From Edaphochlamys debaryana (lineage: Eukaryota; Chlorophyta; Chlorophyceae; Chlamydomonadales), in the NCBI GenBank assembly GCA_016858145.1, contig JAEHOE010000061.1, forward strand, positions 1-64,000: DNA of 64,000 bases, read 5' to 3'. The notes beneath the pieces are model-generated. The model had not been told where the DNA came from. It was given only the letters and a program-made list of their open reading frames with translations, and made no database searches. Below are positions 42,273 through 53,684 of the stretch, piece by piece. Each line of letters opens with the position of its first letter. The stretch's first letter is position 1. The translations under genes were made by a program, and so were the position numbers.

Positions 42273-42567
42273 CTGGTGTGATCCGTGTGTCTGGTGCGTC
42301 TACTAAATCTTCCCGGCCAAACGTCAATTATCTACATTACGGCCCGTTTGTCCTACTACATTCACTCTGGTGTGCATCCCCGTCGGTCTGGGACCACTAC
42401 GCCGTGACATGGGCTTTAGTGTAATACCCTACAGTGCCGTCGGGTAATGAATCGAACGGGTACCCCCAGACCGCTCATCACCGTCCAGCGTTTCCGTCAG
42501 GTACCAAGTTGCTGGGGTCTAACTATCCTAAACCCCGGTCTACTCGCTACCATCAGGCGTAATCACA

Positions 42568-44980
42568 TCAATGTGCGAGCTCCCCAACGCCATCCTCCTC
42601 CTCCCCGAGCTCCTGCGGAACCGCTCGAGCCCTGCGCGTCTGCTTCCGCAGGTGCGTAGGCCTCTCTTCTTCACCTCGCAGGAGCGCCTCCAGCACCAGG
42701 AGCAGGTTCTTGGTGGCGTTGATGTCGCTGTTGAAGACCCTGGATGTGTGCTCCTGGGTGCGTCGACCACGCACCACGCACAACTTCAGCGTCTCCAACT
42801 CCCTTCCCTTGTTGCCCCTTACGCCCAAGAGCTCCACCCCCTCTTCCTGGGGGTGGTGAACCACCTCGCTCGGCCTCGTGCGCAAGAGCTTACACCACGT
42901 GTCCACGCCCTTGCCACCCAGATGCTCGTGGCAGCCACGGCACTCCTTCAGCCCCCGCAGAGCTCGGCCGTGGTCGTCCTTGATGTCCTGCAGCACGTTG
43001 CCGCACCGGTGACACGTGGCGGTGGTGCGCGTCTCATCCAGTGGCTGCACGCAGCTCTTGGGGTGCCGCGTCTTCAGCGAGCCGAGCGCCTTGCACGCCG
43101 CCTTGCCCATAGCCTTGGTCGGCACGGACACTTCACCGCGGCCAGTCGCGGCGAAGCCGGCGTCACCACGGCCCAAGACCACTGCCACGCCCTTGGGCGC
43201 GTACTTGCGGATGAGGTCTGCGTAGTACTGCGCCATCACCCCCTGTCGCCGCCGCCACAGCAGCATCTTCCAGCGCGCGTACCAAGGATCGTACACGTGC
43301 TCTTCCGCCAGGATGTCCTGGACCACCGCCAGCCGCCGCAGCATCGCCTGGAAGTCGCGAGGGTTGCAAGTGCGCCAGGACTCGCCGCCGCCGCCCAGGT
43401 GGCTAATGCCCAAGCGCAGCAGCTGGTCTTGCCGGCGGCGAAGCTTCACCTCCTCTCCGTGTCGTGTCTGGAGCGACCGCCGCCATCAGGCGCTCCTGGT
43501 GCTCCTCCGCGGGTGCGTGTGGCGAGTCCAGCGGCGGGCACTTGACCAGCGCCTGCGACAGGTTGACGCGCCCTGGGTCCTCTGCCATTTTGACCAGCGA
43601 GCGGTGTTTCTCCGGTGACAGCGACGCCAGGAAGCGGCGCAACTGCTCAACCTGGCTGATGGCCTGCAGCTCCCGGAGTTTGGCTCGCGACATCAGCGGG
43701 TTCACCTCGAGTACGACGCACAGCGCCACGCCATCCGTCATCACCGAGCGGCACCGCGGCTCCTGGGCATCGTCCGGCCAGCTGCCTGCACCGCAGCGAC
43801 TCTTCTGCTTCCGGCCGCCGCTGCCCGTCGCGGCCGCCTGTCTGCGTTGCGAGCGAGCGGCCTTGTTCGCGGCGAGCCATGCGCTGCGGTGTGCTCCGAA
43901 TGCCCAGGCCAGCAACGGGACACCCGCAGCTGCCGCGGGGCGCTCCTCATACAAGGAGCCACCGATGCGGTTGCCGCACAGCGCCAGCAGCTCCTTGAGG
44001 ACCCGCTCGTCGATGTACGCAAACGTGCGCGACGTCTTGATGATGGGGCAGGCGCTCCAGGCGTGGTCGCCGCGCGCCTCGGCCTTGAGGGACAACTCCA
44101 TGTGCAGCTTGAACACTCTCGGCGTCAGCTTCAAGCGGTCCATACGCGCACTGCCTGTCAGCCCGCAGCGCCCGCGCAGCTCGGTCACCAGCGCTGCCAA
44201 GGCGGGTGGGAGCCTCATGCTGGGCGCGGCCCCGGCGTTGAGGGCGGTGTATGCGTCGCTGGCGAAGCAGGCTGCGTCGCCAGGAAACGTCATGACGTTA
44301 CGGCCCGTCCGCGCGTCCTTGCGCGTGTACCCTCCCATGTCGGCGATGCGACGCTGGAATAGCCGCTTCACTCGAGCGGTCAAGTGCGTCGTCACGTGCG
44401 CGGTCAGCGCACCCTCGTACTCCCGGGCCATGTCGGTGAGCGCCTGGTCCCAGCTCATGAAGCGCAGGTCGTCCAGAGTTGGGTAGAGCGGCTCCAGCAG
44501 CGGCAGATTCGCCTGCCACACGTGCGCCAGCTCGAGGTGGGGCGGGCTCGCGGCCTCGCGGATGGACACGCCCCGCATCGGCAACGACGCCTTGAAGGGC
44601 ATCATGCAGTACTTGAACGTCTGGTCCAGGAAGCTGGACTGGTCGAAGAGGCCGGCCTGGAAGGCGTGCTGCGCGAAGAGGTTGGCCACCTTGGAGCCCG
44701 CGGCGCGCACCAGCGACGCCGCGGTGACGTAGCGCTCGATGGCGTCCAGGAAGACGGGGTCCTTGACCATGGTCCGTAGGTAGCGCTTGCGGACGATGTT
44801 CTCCTTCTCATCCGTCCGGTCGTACTCCAGGTCGGTGACGAGGTTGGCGCGGCGGGCTTGCTCCAGCAACTCCTGGCGCGTGTAATTTCGGCCATCCTCT
44901 AGACAGGCCTCGGGCGTGTTGCTCGCCTGGAGCCGTTTGACCAGGATCTCCTTGGAGAGTACTCCAAGCTTTGGAGACAT
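42568..44980 (-). pseudogene. Fanzor RNA-guided nuclease, copy 2 (same frameshift)
   Basis: Two frames, 44980-43403 and about 43477-42568, with the same motifs and the same one-base break as copy 1. The shared break shows the damage, or a real recoding feature, predates the duplication. Confidence 0.85.
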
Positions 44981-45073
44981 GCCATCCTATGTGGTACTCA
45001 AGCAGTAGCTTTGGCGGCTTTTATGTGGGATATTTCAGTGCGCGTACTGACTTCTTCAGAAGACCCCAGAAGA

Positions 45074-46032
45074 CTACAGAAGCCTGTCGAGAAGGTGGCG
45101 GAAGCTGCCCCGCACATGGCCTGCAGGAAGCTGCCTTACCGCGGCCTGGACGCATGCGTCGAGCCCCCCTGGCCACGGCCAAGACGCGCGGAAGGCGTGC
45201 TTGACCCAAGCAAACACATTTTCGATGGGGTTGAACTCGGGGCTGTATGGAGGTGTGAATAGGGGGGTGTACCCCTTCTCGTGGAAAGCTGATTGACAAG
45301 CGCCTCCACAGTGGATGCTAGCGTTGTCCAGAAGAAGCGTGGCCCCAGGCGGGTATGGCAATGCCAAGACAAAATTGCAGAACACCTGGCGGTTGACAGG
45401 ACCACGAACGAGCTCCGATGTGCTGGCTGTCAGCTCCCACAGCCATGAGGAGAGAGCGGTGTTTCCAGGAGGAGCAGGGGGAGTGAACGACACAGGGTCT
45501 ACCACGCATGGAGTAACCGTAGATGGGCAGCGTTTTCTCCGAAAAGTAACACTCATCAATGGAAACAAGAGGTGATCCAGCGGTGAACGCTTGCTGAAGG
45601 CTTTGCAGGAAAGCGGTCTCGCGCGCATGCTGTACGGGTGGGTCAACCGGCCTGGCCAGGCGCTTTTGACGTGCGCTTCCTGGAGACCCCGAGCTGCTTC
45701 AGCATGGTGCGGACATAATCACAATCCATACCTAGCCACAATGACAAGGAGTCCTGAAGGTGTTGCCGCATCTCCCGAAGGGTGGTCACAGGGTTTGCAC
45801 ACAGAAACGACCGGAGGACCTGCAGGGCTCGCTCGCACTTGCGAACGGGCCGCCCTTTCGGTTTGGTCAACCCATGGGCAACACCTCGAGTAGCCCAGCG
45901 ATGCAGGGTGCTCGTGCTAATTTTACAGAACCTTGCGGCCTTCCGAAAACTGCCAATCCTCCGCAGGTACGCCACGGCGAGCCTCCAAAACTCGATGGAG
46001 TACATTGCACCATTCTCTCTGTTTCGATTCAT
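45074..46032 (-). pseudogene. DDE_3 transposase, copy 2 (frameshifted)
   Basis: Same two frame breaks as copy 1; no additional change noticed. Confidence 0.85.
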
Positions 46033-46172
46033 TATCGACCCTCACTGTAGGAACCGCCCTCGCGCTTGACGGACCCTCGCCGGGATCGACCAGCCAACGT
46101 CAGTGTTGAACGTGTGGCCATTTTGCATCGTCGCTTGAGTGGGCGTTTGTATAATCCTCCTCCAAGAGAGAT

Positions 46173-47780
46173 TCACCAGTAGTCGTCATTGCTTGACTCG
46201 CTGTTGGACCACGAGGATTCCGTGTCGTAATCGTCGTAGTAGAGTCGGCTCTCGCCTAGGGTCTCCTCCTCCTGCGTGAGCGGTTCTGTCCCGTGGCGGC
46301 TCACGAGTGCCGCCAGCCGCGGTGGAAGCTCTTTGACTCGCTCATCTCGAGTCTTCGGCGAGCTATTGACAAAGTCGCGCACGGCAAGGATCTTGGCCTT
46401 CTCTGTGTCACGGACGTTTGCCATGAAGTTGGAGTACCCCGCCCCGCTGTATGTTCCGTGGACGACGTACTCCGCGCATATGCGCGAGTCCTCCCTTACC
46501 TGGCACCCCGCCTGCTCGAGTGCGTCACGCAGCTGCACATGGCGCTCAAACCGATTGCGCAGTTTCTGCGGGTCATCCTCGAGCCATGGATTCGGCCAGT
46601 CATAACCCCTCTTCTTTTCGACCTCGAGACCCAGGAGCTCGTAAAAGACCTCCAGCACTCTGGTGTCCAGGCCAGACGCGTTGTGCACGACGCGGGTCAG
46701 GACGGGAAACCCATCTGCATCGAGCACCTCCTCGAAGTCGATGATGGCGCGCAGCCCGCATGCATTGTACTCACGGTGAATGTCCAAGATTGTTTCCTGG
46801 CGCTCGACTGCGTAACAGAGCTCTCTGAGGCTCGTGAAGTCCCGGAAGTCCAGCGGCTCTTCAAAGTCCAGCGTCACGCCTTGCTCCGCAAGTGCAGCCG
46901 CACGCGTGACCAGGTCCGAGTGCATCTCTGAAACAAGATCCGTGGTGAGCTGGTGATAGTCCGTCGCTGAGTCAGAGCCGGCCACGACATACATGACGCA
47001 GCGTTTGGCGACATCCTCCGTTCGCACAAAGCTCACGCGCTCTTTCAGAGAACTCGCCCTCTTCGCCGCGGCCAGCCGGTGCGGTAAGGTCCACGATGTC
47101 GACTCGAGCTGGAGCTGGAGGTGGAGTATCCTCGCGACTGGCGAGGCCGAATCGATTTCCATGAACATCAGGAGCATGCCGTACATCTCGCTTGTGGATG
47201 GGTTTTTGACCAGCGAGATGATGTAGCCCAACGGCAAGTGTCTGCCGCGTAAGCACTCCTCCTCGACGTGCGACTTCCAGTATTGTGTAAGCCCTTGCCA
47301 GAACTCCGGTGTGTCCGAAGTGCCCGGCTGTGTCGTGACGACACGCCATACTTCCTGGAGTTCTGACACCAGTGCCGGCTGGTCGGCAGGCAGCGGCAGG
47401 AGTACGCGTGCGAACCAGACGGGGCATCCGTGTCCAAGCACGTGTGCGAGCCACTGCGCGGCGTCACCGTTGAACATAGCGAGGAGCTTGTGACGGACGC
47501 CCTCGGCGTCCAGCCTCACCGAGCCGCCTCGAGTGCGGCCCACCTCCTTGATGCACCGACACAGCGCATCCCATTGGCCTTTCTGCACATGCAGCACTTT
47601 CGCTGCTTCGTCAAAGAAGTAGGACTTTGGAGAAGGAGATTTGGAGAAGGAAGTCTTTGGTAATGCGGGCAGGCCCAGCGCCGCTCGTAGGGCCCGCGCG
47701 TCAGCGTCTGCATCGTTCTGCGTGTACACTGGGCAGATGTCCGCCTGAAGCTTGGTACGTAGAAGTTTGGCAACGTCCAT
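46173..47780 (-). CDS. Uncharacterised 535-residue protein, copy 2
   Basis: Intact second copy of the gene at 30266-31873. A silent difference (copy 1 TTTTGCTGC, here TTTCGCTGC) is shared with copy 3. It retains its divergent promoter region, but the PrimPol gene it faces is truncated. Confidence 0.6.
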   Translation of the reverse strand: MDVAKLLRTKLQADICPVYTQNDADADARALRAALGLPALPKTSFSKSPSPKSYFFDEAAKVLHVQKGQWDALCRCIKEVGRTRGGSVRLDAEGVRHKLLAMFNGDAAQWLAHVLGHGCPVWFARVLLPLPADQPALVSELQEVWRVVTTQPGTSDTPEFWQGLTQYWKSHVEEECLRGRHLPLGYIISLVKNPSTSEMYGMLLMFMEIDSASPVARILHLQLQLESTSWTLPHRLAAAKRASSLKERVSFVRTEDVAKRCVMYVVAGSDSATDYHQLTTDLVSEMHSDLVTRAAALAEQGVTLDFEEPLDFRDFTSLRELCYAVERQETILDIHREYNACGLRAIIDFEEVLDADGFPVLTRVVHNASGLDTRVLEVFYELLGLEVEKKRGYDWPNPWLEDDPQKLRNRFERHVQLRDALEQAGCQVREDSRICAEYVVHGTYSGAGYSNFMANVRDTEKAKILAVRDFVNSSPKTRDERVKELPPRLAALVSRHGTEPLTQEEETLGESRLYYDDYDTESSWSNSESSNDDYW

Positions 47781-48050
47781 CGTGACACGGTGGGACGACA
47801 CACAATGTGCGCTTCATCGCTTTATGTCCAGCTTTATGGCTAGCACACCGAAGTGTGTAGGGTGGGGGGCGAGTCACACAGCAACCCCGTGCGTGTGCGT
47901 TCAAGAAGGTGACTCCTCAACACACCAAAGCCTTGGCGCTCCGCAGAGAAGTGGAAGTGGTGGAGATGTTTTTACTTCTGCGTTTAAAACTAGAAATATA
48001 TATAGAAGAACATGGTAAGCTGTCACCACCACCACCTCACGACCAGCCAC

Positions 48051-48464
48051 ATGTCACAAACGCTGATCCAGTTGGAAGCCTTCCTGCGCCACGAGCATCC
48101 AGACTGTGTTCTGCTCCCCACCAGGAATAACTACAACACGGATGGGGGTAGCGGGAAGCAACCGGCGTGGCGTCATAAAAACGTGCCCTCTGACGACCTG
48201 TGGAGGCAGTGGGACGAACAAGGCAGGCCCAACTGCGCCCAAGGGGTCCTCATTCTGCTACGGTCCCAACTTCTTGTGGTCGACGTTGACGATAAACGCG
48301 TGGCTGACGGCCTGGAGAACTCTTATCCCGAGGTGGCAGACACAGTCATCCAAGAAACTAGGAAGATTCCTGGACAGGAGGAGTCGCTCCGCGAGCTCTC
48401 CCAGGCCCGCGAACTTCGCGAGCTTCTCCCGCGCGCCTACTGGAGCTTGCTCGTGCGGCAGTAG
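48051..48464 (+). pseudogene. Truncated PrimPol at the copy 2/copy 3 junction
   Basis: Only the first ~100 codons of PrimPol remain, up to DTVIQET just before the second catalytic motif. At 48358-48360 the frame runs into the antisense 5' part of the MYND gene and stops at 48464. It keeps the D-x-D motif but lacks the rest of the primase domain and the helicase. Confidence 0.85.
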
Positions 48465-48512
48465 ACCCTGCTCACGCGGCAAGGGAGCCTGCTGACGCGT
48501 ACGCGACGGCAT
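48360..48512 (-). pseudogene. MYND gene 5' fragment, copy 3
   Basis: The first ~51 codons of the MYND gene (ATG at 48512) survive; the rest was removed by the deletion that joined copies 2 and 3. The upstream flank is intact, so a truncated transcript could be made. Confidence 0.8.
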
Positions 48513-48997
48513 CGCACTAAGGTGTAAGGCAATGGCCTGGAGCGGCCATGGCACTGGGTAGCCGGCAATACCGTTCGAGAAAAGAGGAAAGAATCACGAG
48601 TGCATAACATAACGCCATGTTCGGCCCTGAAGTACGACAGGTCAGCCTCAGTCTCTGGTCGGCTTCGTCCATTGAGGTCAATGTAAAGATTAGAAGAAGC
48701 CGAGATGTCGCAATCGGCTCCAAAGACAGTCGCGAAGGAGCGGGACGGGCTCGATGGGAGGGGTGACACGCGCTGAAATGTTGCGAAAGTCATGTAAAAG
48801 TCCGAAAAATTGTCCTGCATCCCCTCGACACTACAGTAGAGCAGGGATAAGGGTGGTCGCCGACCAGTGCACTCGTTGCATTGCGCTTTCCGTGTAACTC
48901 GTCTTCCGTGTCTTCTTTGCCCTCGAAAATAGTCTGTCCCAACGAGGTCAGTGGTGACACCACCTTTCTTCGTCCCACCCCCCGTGGGGTGAACCCC
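48513..48997. other. Intergenic region, copy 3
   Basis: Equivalent to 25094-25578; no gene recognised. Confidence 0.5.
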
Positions 48998-49783
48998 TCA
49001 GCGCCGCCCGAGCGTCAGCTGCGGGACCTCGTCAACGGTGACCATCCGGTTGAGGGCGAGCGCCATTTCCATGATGCGCATCCAGACCTCCGTAGGCACC
49101 GCCGGGAATGCGCGGAGGAGCGCCGCCTTGGCATAGGACAGCTGTCCGACGTACGGTGCCTCCTGGCGCTCGTACACGCGCGCGAAGATGCGGCGCGTCA
49201 TGATCTTGATCATGATCTGGTCGACCGCCAGGTCGGGGATCCTGAGCGCCGCCAGTCCCTGCCACAAGCAGCAGTCCTTGTGGATCTCCGCATCAGGCCG
49301 GACGTCCTCCCGTACGCGGAGGAGTCTCTCGTCCTTCCACGATGAGTTCCAATCAGGCATGGACCAGGATGTCTTGGCCCTCAGGGGCCCGTCCGGCGTC
49401 AGGTTGCCACCGGCCCACGCGCAACCACTCCTCCGCACGAAGGGCTTGCCGACCCGGAAGTCCTCGTCGTCGAACTCGTCCGTTGGGCTCACCTTTGCGC
49501 AAGCGTCGCAGTACAGTGCGTGTTCGGTGACCCGCGCGATGCTCTTCAAGGAGAGCTCGTGCACCGCGGCGCAACCGGAGCACGTGAAGCTACCGACGGG
49601 CACGAAGCCTAGCTCGTTCACCACTCGGAACGTGTCTTTGGGGTCCTGCACGGGACCACTGTTGCGGATACGGACCATGGTGTATCGCGCAGGGATGTAG
49701 CCGATGATGCGTGCCTTGCCGCCGCCGTACTCCATGATGTGCTCAAAGTCCTCCGCGGACGCGAGATTGAGTAGGTAAGACAT
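48998..49783 (-). CDS. Uncharacterised 261-residue protein, copy 3
   Basis: Third copy, same frame and motifs; no difference from copy 1 was noticed. Confidence 0.6.
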   Translation of the reverse strand: MSYLLNLASAEDFEHIMEYGGGKARIIGYIPARYTMVRIRNSGPVQDPKDTFRVVNELGFVPVGSFTCSGCAAVHELSLKSIARVTEHALYCDACAKVSPTDEFDDEDFRVGKPFVRRSGCAWAGGNLTPDGPLRAKTSWSMPDWNSSWKDERLLRVREDVRPDAEIHKDCCLWQGLAALRIPDLAVDQIMIKIMTRRIFARVYERQEAPYVGQLSYAKAALLRAFPAVPTEVWMRIMEMALALNRMVTVDEVPQLTLGRR

Positions 49784-50079
49784 CTGGTGTGATCCGTGTG
49801 TTCTGGTGCGTCTACTAAATCTTCCCGGCCAAACGTCAATTATCTACATTACGGCCCGTTTGTCCTACTACATTCACTCTGGTGTGCATCCCCGTCGGTC
49901 TGGGACCACTACGCCGTGACATGGGCTTTAGTGTAATACCCTACAGTGCCGTCGGGTAATGAATCGAACGGGTACCCCCAGACCGCTCATCACCGTCCAG
50001 CGTTTCCGTCAGGTACCAAGTTGCTGGGGTCTAACTATCCTAAACCCCGGTCTACTCGCTACCATCAGGCGTAATCACA

Positions 50080-52492
50080 TCAATGTGCGAGCTCCCCAAC
50101 GCCATCCTCCTCCTCCCCGAGCTCCTGCGGAACCGCTCGAGCCCTGCGCGTCTGCTTCCGCAGGTGCGTAGGCCTCTCTTCTTCACCTCGCAGGAGCGCC
50201 TCCAGCACCAGGAGCAGGTTCTTGGTGGCGTTGATGTCGCTGTTGAAGACCCTGGATGTGTGCTCCTGGGTGCGTCGACCACGCACCACGCACAACTTCA
50301 GCGTCTCCAACTCCCTTCCCTTGTTGCCCCTTACGCCCAAGAGCTCCACCCCCTCTTCCTGGGGGTGGTGAACCACCTCGCTCGGCCTCGTGCGCAAGAG
50401 CTTACACCACGTGTCCACGCCCTTGCCACCCAGATGCTCGTGGCAGCCACGGCACTCCTTCAGCCCCCGCAGAGCTCGGCCGTGGTCGTCCTTGATGTCC
50501 TGCAGCACGTTGCCGCACCGGTGACACGTGGCGGTGGTGCGCGTCTCATCCAGTGGCTGCACGCAGCTCTTGGGGTGCCGCGTCTTCAGCGAGCCGAGCG
50601 CCTTGCACGCCGCCTTGCCCATAGCCTTGGTCGGCACGGACACTTCACCGCGGCCAGTCGCGGCGAAGCCGGCGTCACCACGGCCCAAGACCACTGCCAC
50701 GCCCTTGGGCGCGTACTTGCGGATGAGGTCTGCGTAGTACTGCGCCATCACCCCCTGTCGCCGCCGCCACAGCAGCATCTTCCAGCGCGCGTACCAAGGA
50801 TCGTACACGTGCTCTTCCGCCAGGATGTCCTGGACCACCGCCAGCCGCCGCAGCATCGCCTGGAAGTCGCGAGGGTTGCAAGTGCGCCAGGACTCGCCGC
50901 CGCCGCCCAGGTGGCTAATGCCCAAGCGCAGCAGCTGGTCTTGCCGGCGGCGAAGCTTCACCTCCTCTCCGTGTCGTGTCTGGAGCGACCGCCGCCATCA
51001 GGCGCTCCTGGTGCTCCTCCGCGGGTGCGTGTGGCGAGTCCAGCGGCGGGCACTTGACCAGCGCCTGCGACAGGTTGACGCGCCCTGGGTCCTCTGCCAT
51101 TTTGACCAGCGAGCGGTGTTTCTCCGGTGACAGCGACGCCAGGAAGCGGCGCAACTGCTCAACCTGGCTGATGGCCTGCAGCTCCCGGAGTTTGGCTCGC
51201 GACATCAGCGGGTTCACCTCGAGTACGACGCACAGCGCCACGCCATCCGTCATCACCGAGCGGCACCGCGGCTCCTGGGCATCGTCCGGCCAGCTGCCTG
51301 CACCGCAGCGACTCTTCTGCTTCCGGCCGCCGCTGCCCGTCGCGGCCGCCTGTCTGCGTTGCGAGCGAGCGGCCTTGTTCGCGGCGAGCCATGCGCTGCG
51401 GTGTGCTCCGAATGCCCAGGCCAGCAACGGGACACCCGCAGCTGCCGCGGGGCGCTCCTCATACAAGGAGCCACCGATGCGGTTGCCGCACAGCGCCAGC
51501 AGCTCCTTGAGGACCCGCTCGTCGATGTACGCAAACGTGCGCGACGTCTTGATGATGGGGCAGGCGCTCCAGGCGTGGTCGCCGCGCGCCTCGGCCTTGA
51601 GGGACAACTCCATGTGCAGCTTGAACACTCTCGGCGTCAGCTTCAAGCGGTCCATACGCGCACTGCCTGTCAGCCCGCAGCGCCCGCGCAGCTCGGTCAC
51701 CAGCGCTGCCAAGGCGGGTGGGAGCCTCATGCTGGGCGCGGCCCCGGCGTTGAGGGCGGTGTATGCGTCGCTGGCGAAGCAGGCTGCGTCGCCAGGAAAC
51801 GTCATGACGTTACGGCCCGTCCGCGCGTCCTTGCGCGTGTACCCTCCCATGTCGGCGATGCGACGCTGGAATAGCCGCTTCACTCGAGCGGTCAAGTGCG
51901 TCGTCACGTGCGCGGTCAGCGCACCCTCGTACTCCCGGGCCATGTCGGTGAGCGCCTGGTCCCAGCTCATGAAGCGCAGGTCGTCCAGAGTTGGGTAGAG
52001 CGGCTCCAGCAGCGGCAGATTCGCCTGCCACACGTGCGCCAGCTCGAGGTGGGGCGGGCTCGCGGCCTCGCGGATGGACACGCCCCGCATCGGCAACGAC
52101 GCCTTGAAGGGCATCATGCAGTACTTGAACGTCTGGTCCAGGAAGCTGGACTGGTCGAAGAGGCCGGCCTGGAAGGCGTGCTGCGCGAAGAGGTTGGCCA
52201 CCTTGGAGCCCGCGGCGCGCACCAGCGACGCCGCGGTGACGTAGCGCTCGATGGCGTCCAGGAAGACGGGGTCCTTGACCATGGTCCGTAGGTAGCGCTT
52301 GCGGACGATGTTCTCCTTCTCATCCGTCCGGTCGTACTCCAGGTCGGTGACGAGGTTGGCGCGGCGGGCTTGCTCCAGCAACTCCTGGCGCGTGTAATTT
52401 CGGCCATCCTCTAGACAGGCCTCGGGCGTGTTGCTCGCCTGGAGCCGTTTGACCAGGATCTCCTTGGAGAGTACTCCAAGCTTTGGAGACAT
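50080..52492 (-). pseudogene. Fanzor RNA-guided nuclease, copy 3 (same frameshift)
   Basis: Frames 52492-50915 and about 50989-50080; motif content and frame break are the same as in copies 1 and 2. Confidence 0.85.
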
Positions 52493-52585
52493 GCCATCCT
52501 ATGTGGTACTCAAGCAGTAGCTTTGGCGGCTTTTATGTGGGATATTTCAGTGCGCGTACTGACTTCTTCAGAAGACCCCAGAAGA

Positions 52586-53544
52586 CTACAGAAGCCTGTC
52601 GAGAAGGTGGCGGAAGCTGCCCCGCACATGGCCTGCAGGAAGCTGCCTTACCGCGGCCTGGACGCATGCGTCGAGCCCCCCTGGCCACGGCCAAGACGCG
52701 CGGAAGGCGTGCTTGACCCAAGCAAACACATTTTCGATGGGGTTGAACTCGGGGCTGTATGGAGGTGTGAATAGGGGGGTGTACCCCTTCTCGTGGAAAG
52801 CTGATTGACAAGCGCCTCCACAGTGGATGCTAGCGTTGTCCAGAAGAAGCGTGGCCCCAGGCGGGTATGGCAATGCCAAGACAAAATTGCAGAACACCTG
52901 GCGGTTGACAGGACCACGAACGAGCTCCGATGTGCTGGCTGTCAGCTCCCACAGCCATGAGGAGAGAGCGGTGTTTCCAGGAGGAGCAGGGGGAGTGAAC
53001 GACACAGGGTCTACCACGCATGGAGTAACCGTAGATGGGCAGCGTTTTCTCCGAAAAGTAACACTCATCAATGGAAACAAGAGGTGATCCAGCGGTGAAC
53101 GCTTGCTGAAGGCTTTGCAGGAAAGCGGTCTCGCGCGCATGCTGTACGGGTGGGTCAACCGGCCTGGCCAGGCGCTTTTGACGTGCGCTTCCTGGAGACC
53201 CCGAGCTGCTTCAGCATGGTGCGGACATAATCACAATCCATACCTAGCCACAATGACAAGGAGTCCTGAAGGTGTTGCCGCATCTCCCGAAGGGTGGTCA
53301 CAGGGTTTGCACACAGAAACGACCGGAGGACCTGCAGGGCTCGCTCGCACTTGCGAACGGGCCGCCCTTTCGGTTTGGTCAACCCATGGGCAACACCTCG
53401 AGTAGCCCAGCGATGCAGGGTGCTCGTGCTAATTTTACAGAACCTTGCGGCCTTCCGAAAACTGCCAATCCTCCGCAGGTACGCCACGGCGAGCCTCCAA
53501 AACTCGATGGAGTACATTGCACCATTCTCTCTGTTTCGATTCAT
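52586..53544 (-). pseudogene. DDE_3 transposase, copy 3 (frameshifted)
   Basis: Same helix-turn-helix and catalytic pieces in three frames as in copy 1. Confidence 0.85.
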
Positions 53545-53684
53545 TATCGACCCTCACTGTAGGAACCGCCCTCGCGCTTGACGGACCCTCGCCGGGATCG
53601 ACCAGCCAACGTCAGTGTTGAACGTGTGGCCATTTTGCATCGTCGCTTGAGTGGGCGTTTGTATAATCCTCCTCCAAGAGAGAT

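Larger units (their letters stand above)
42432..46047 (-). mobile_element. Fanzor-carrying Tc1/mariner-like transposon, copy 2
   Basis: Same termini, flanking TA dinucleotides and internal genes as the element at 26525-30140. Because the flanks are also identical, this copy arose by segmental duplication and not by a new transposition. The candidate guide RNA tail is 42432-42568, with the hairpin at 42514-42536. Confidence 0.88.
37054..48358 (+). repeat. Tandem 15.9-kb segment, copy 2 (3' truncated)
   Basis: Equivalent to copy 1 positions 21146-32451 (offset 15,908, then 15,907 after a one-base deletion near 42289). The left junction shares two bases (CG at 37054-37055) between the two parent sequences. 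The right end breaks inside the PrimPol ORF. Confidence 0.95.
49944..53559 (-). mobile_element. Fanzor-carrying Tc1/mariner-like transposon, copy 3
   Basis: Third copy, same length, ends and flanks. The candidate guide RNA tail is 49944-50080, with the hairpin at 50026-50048. Confidence 0.88.
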
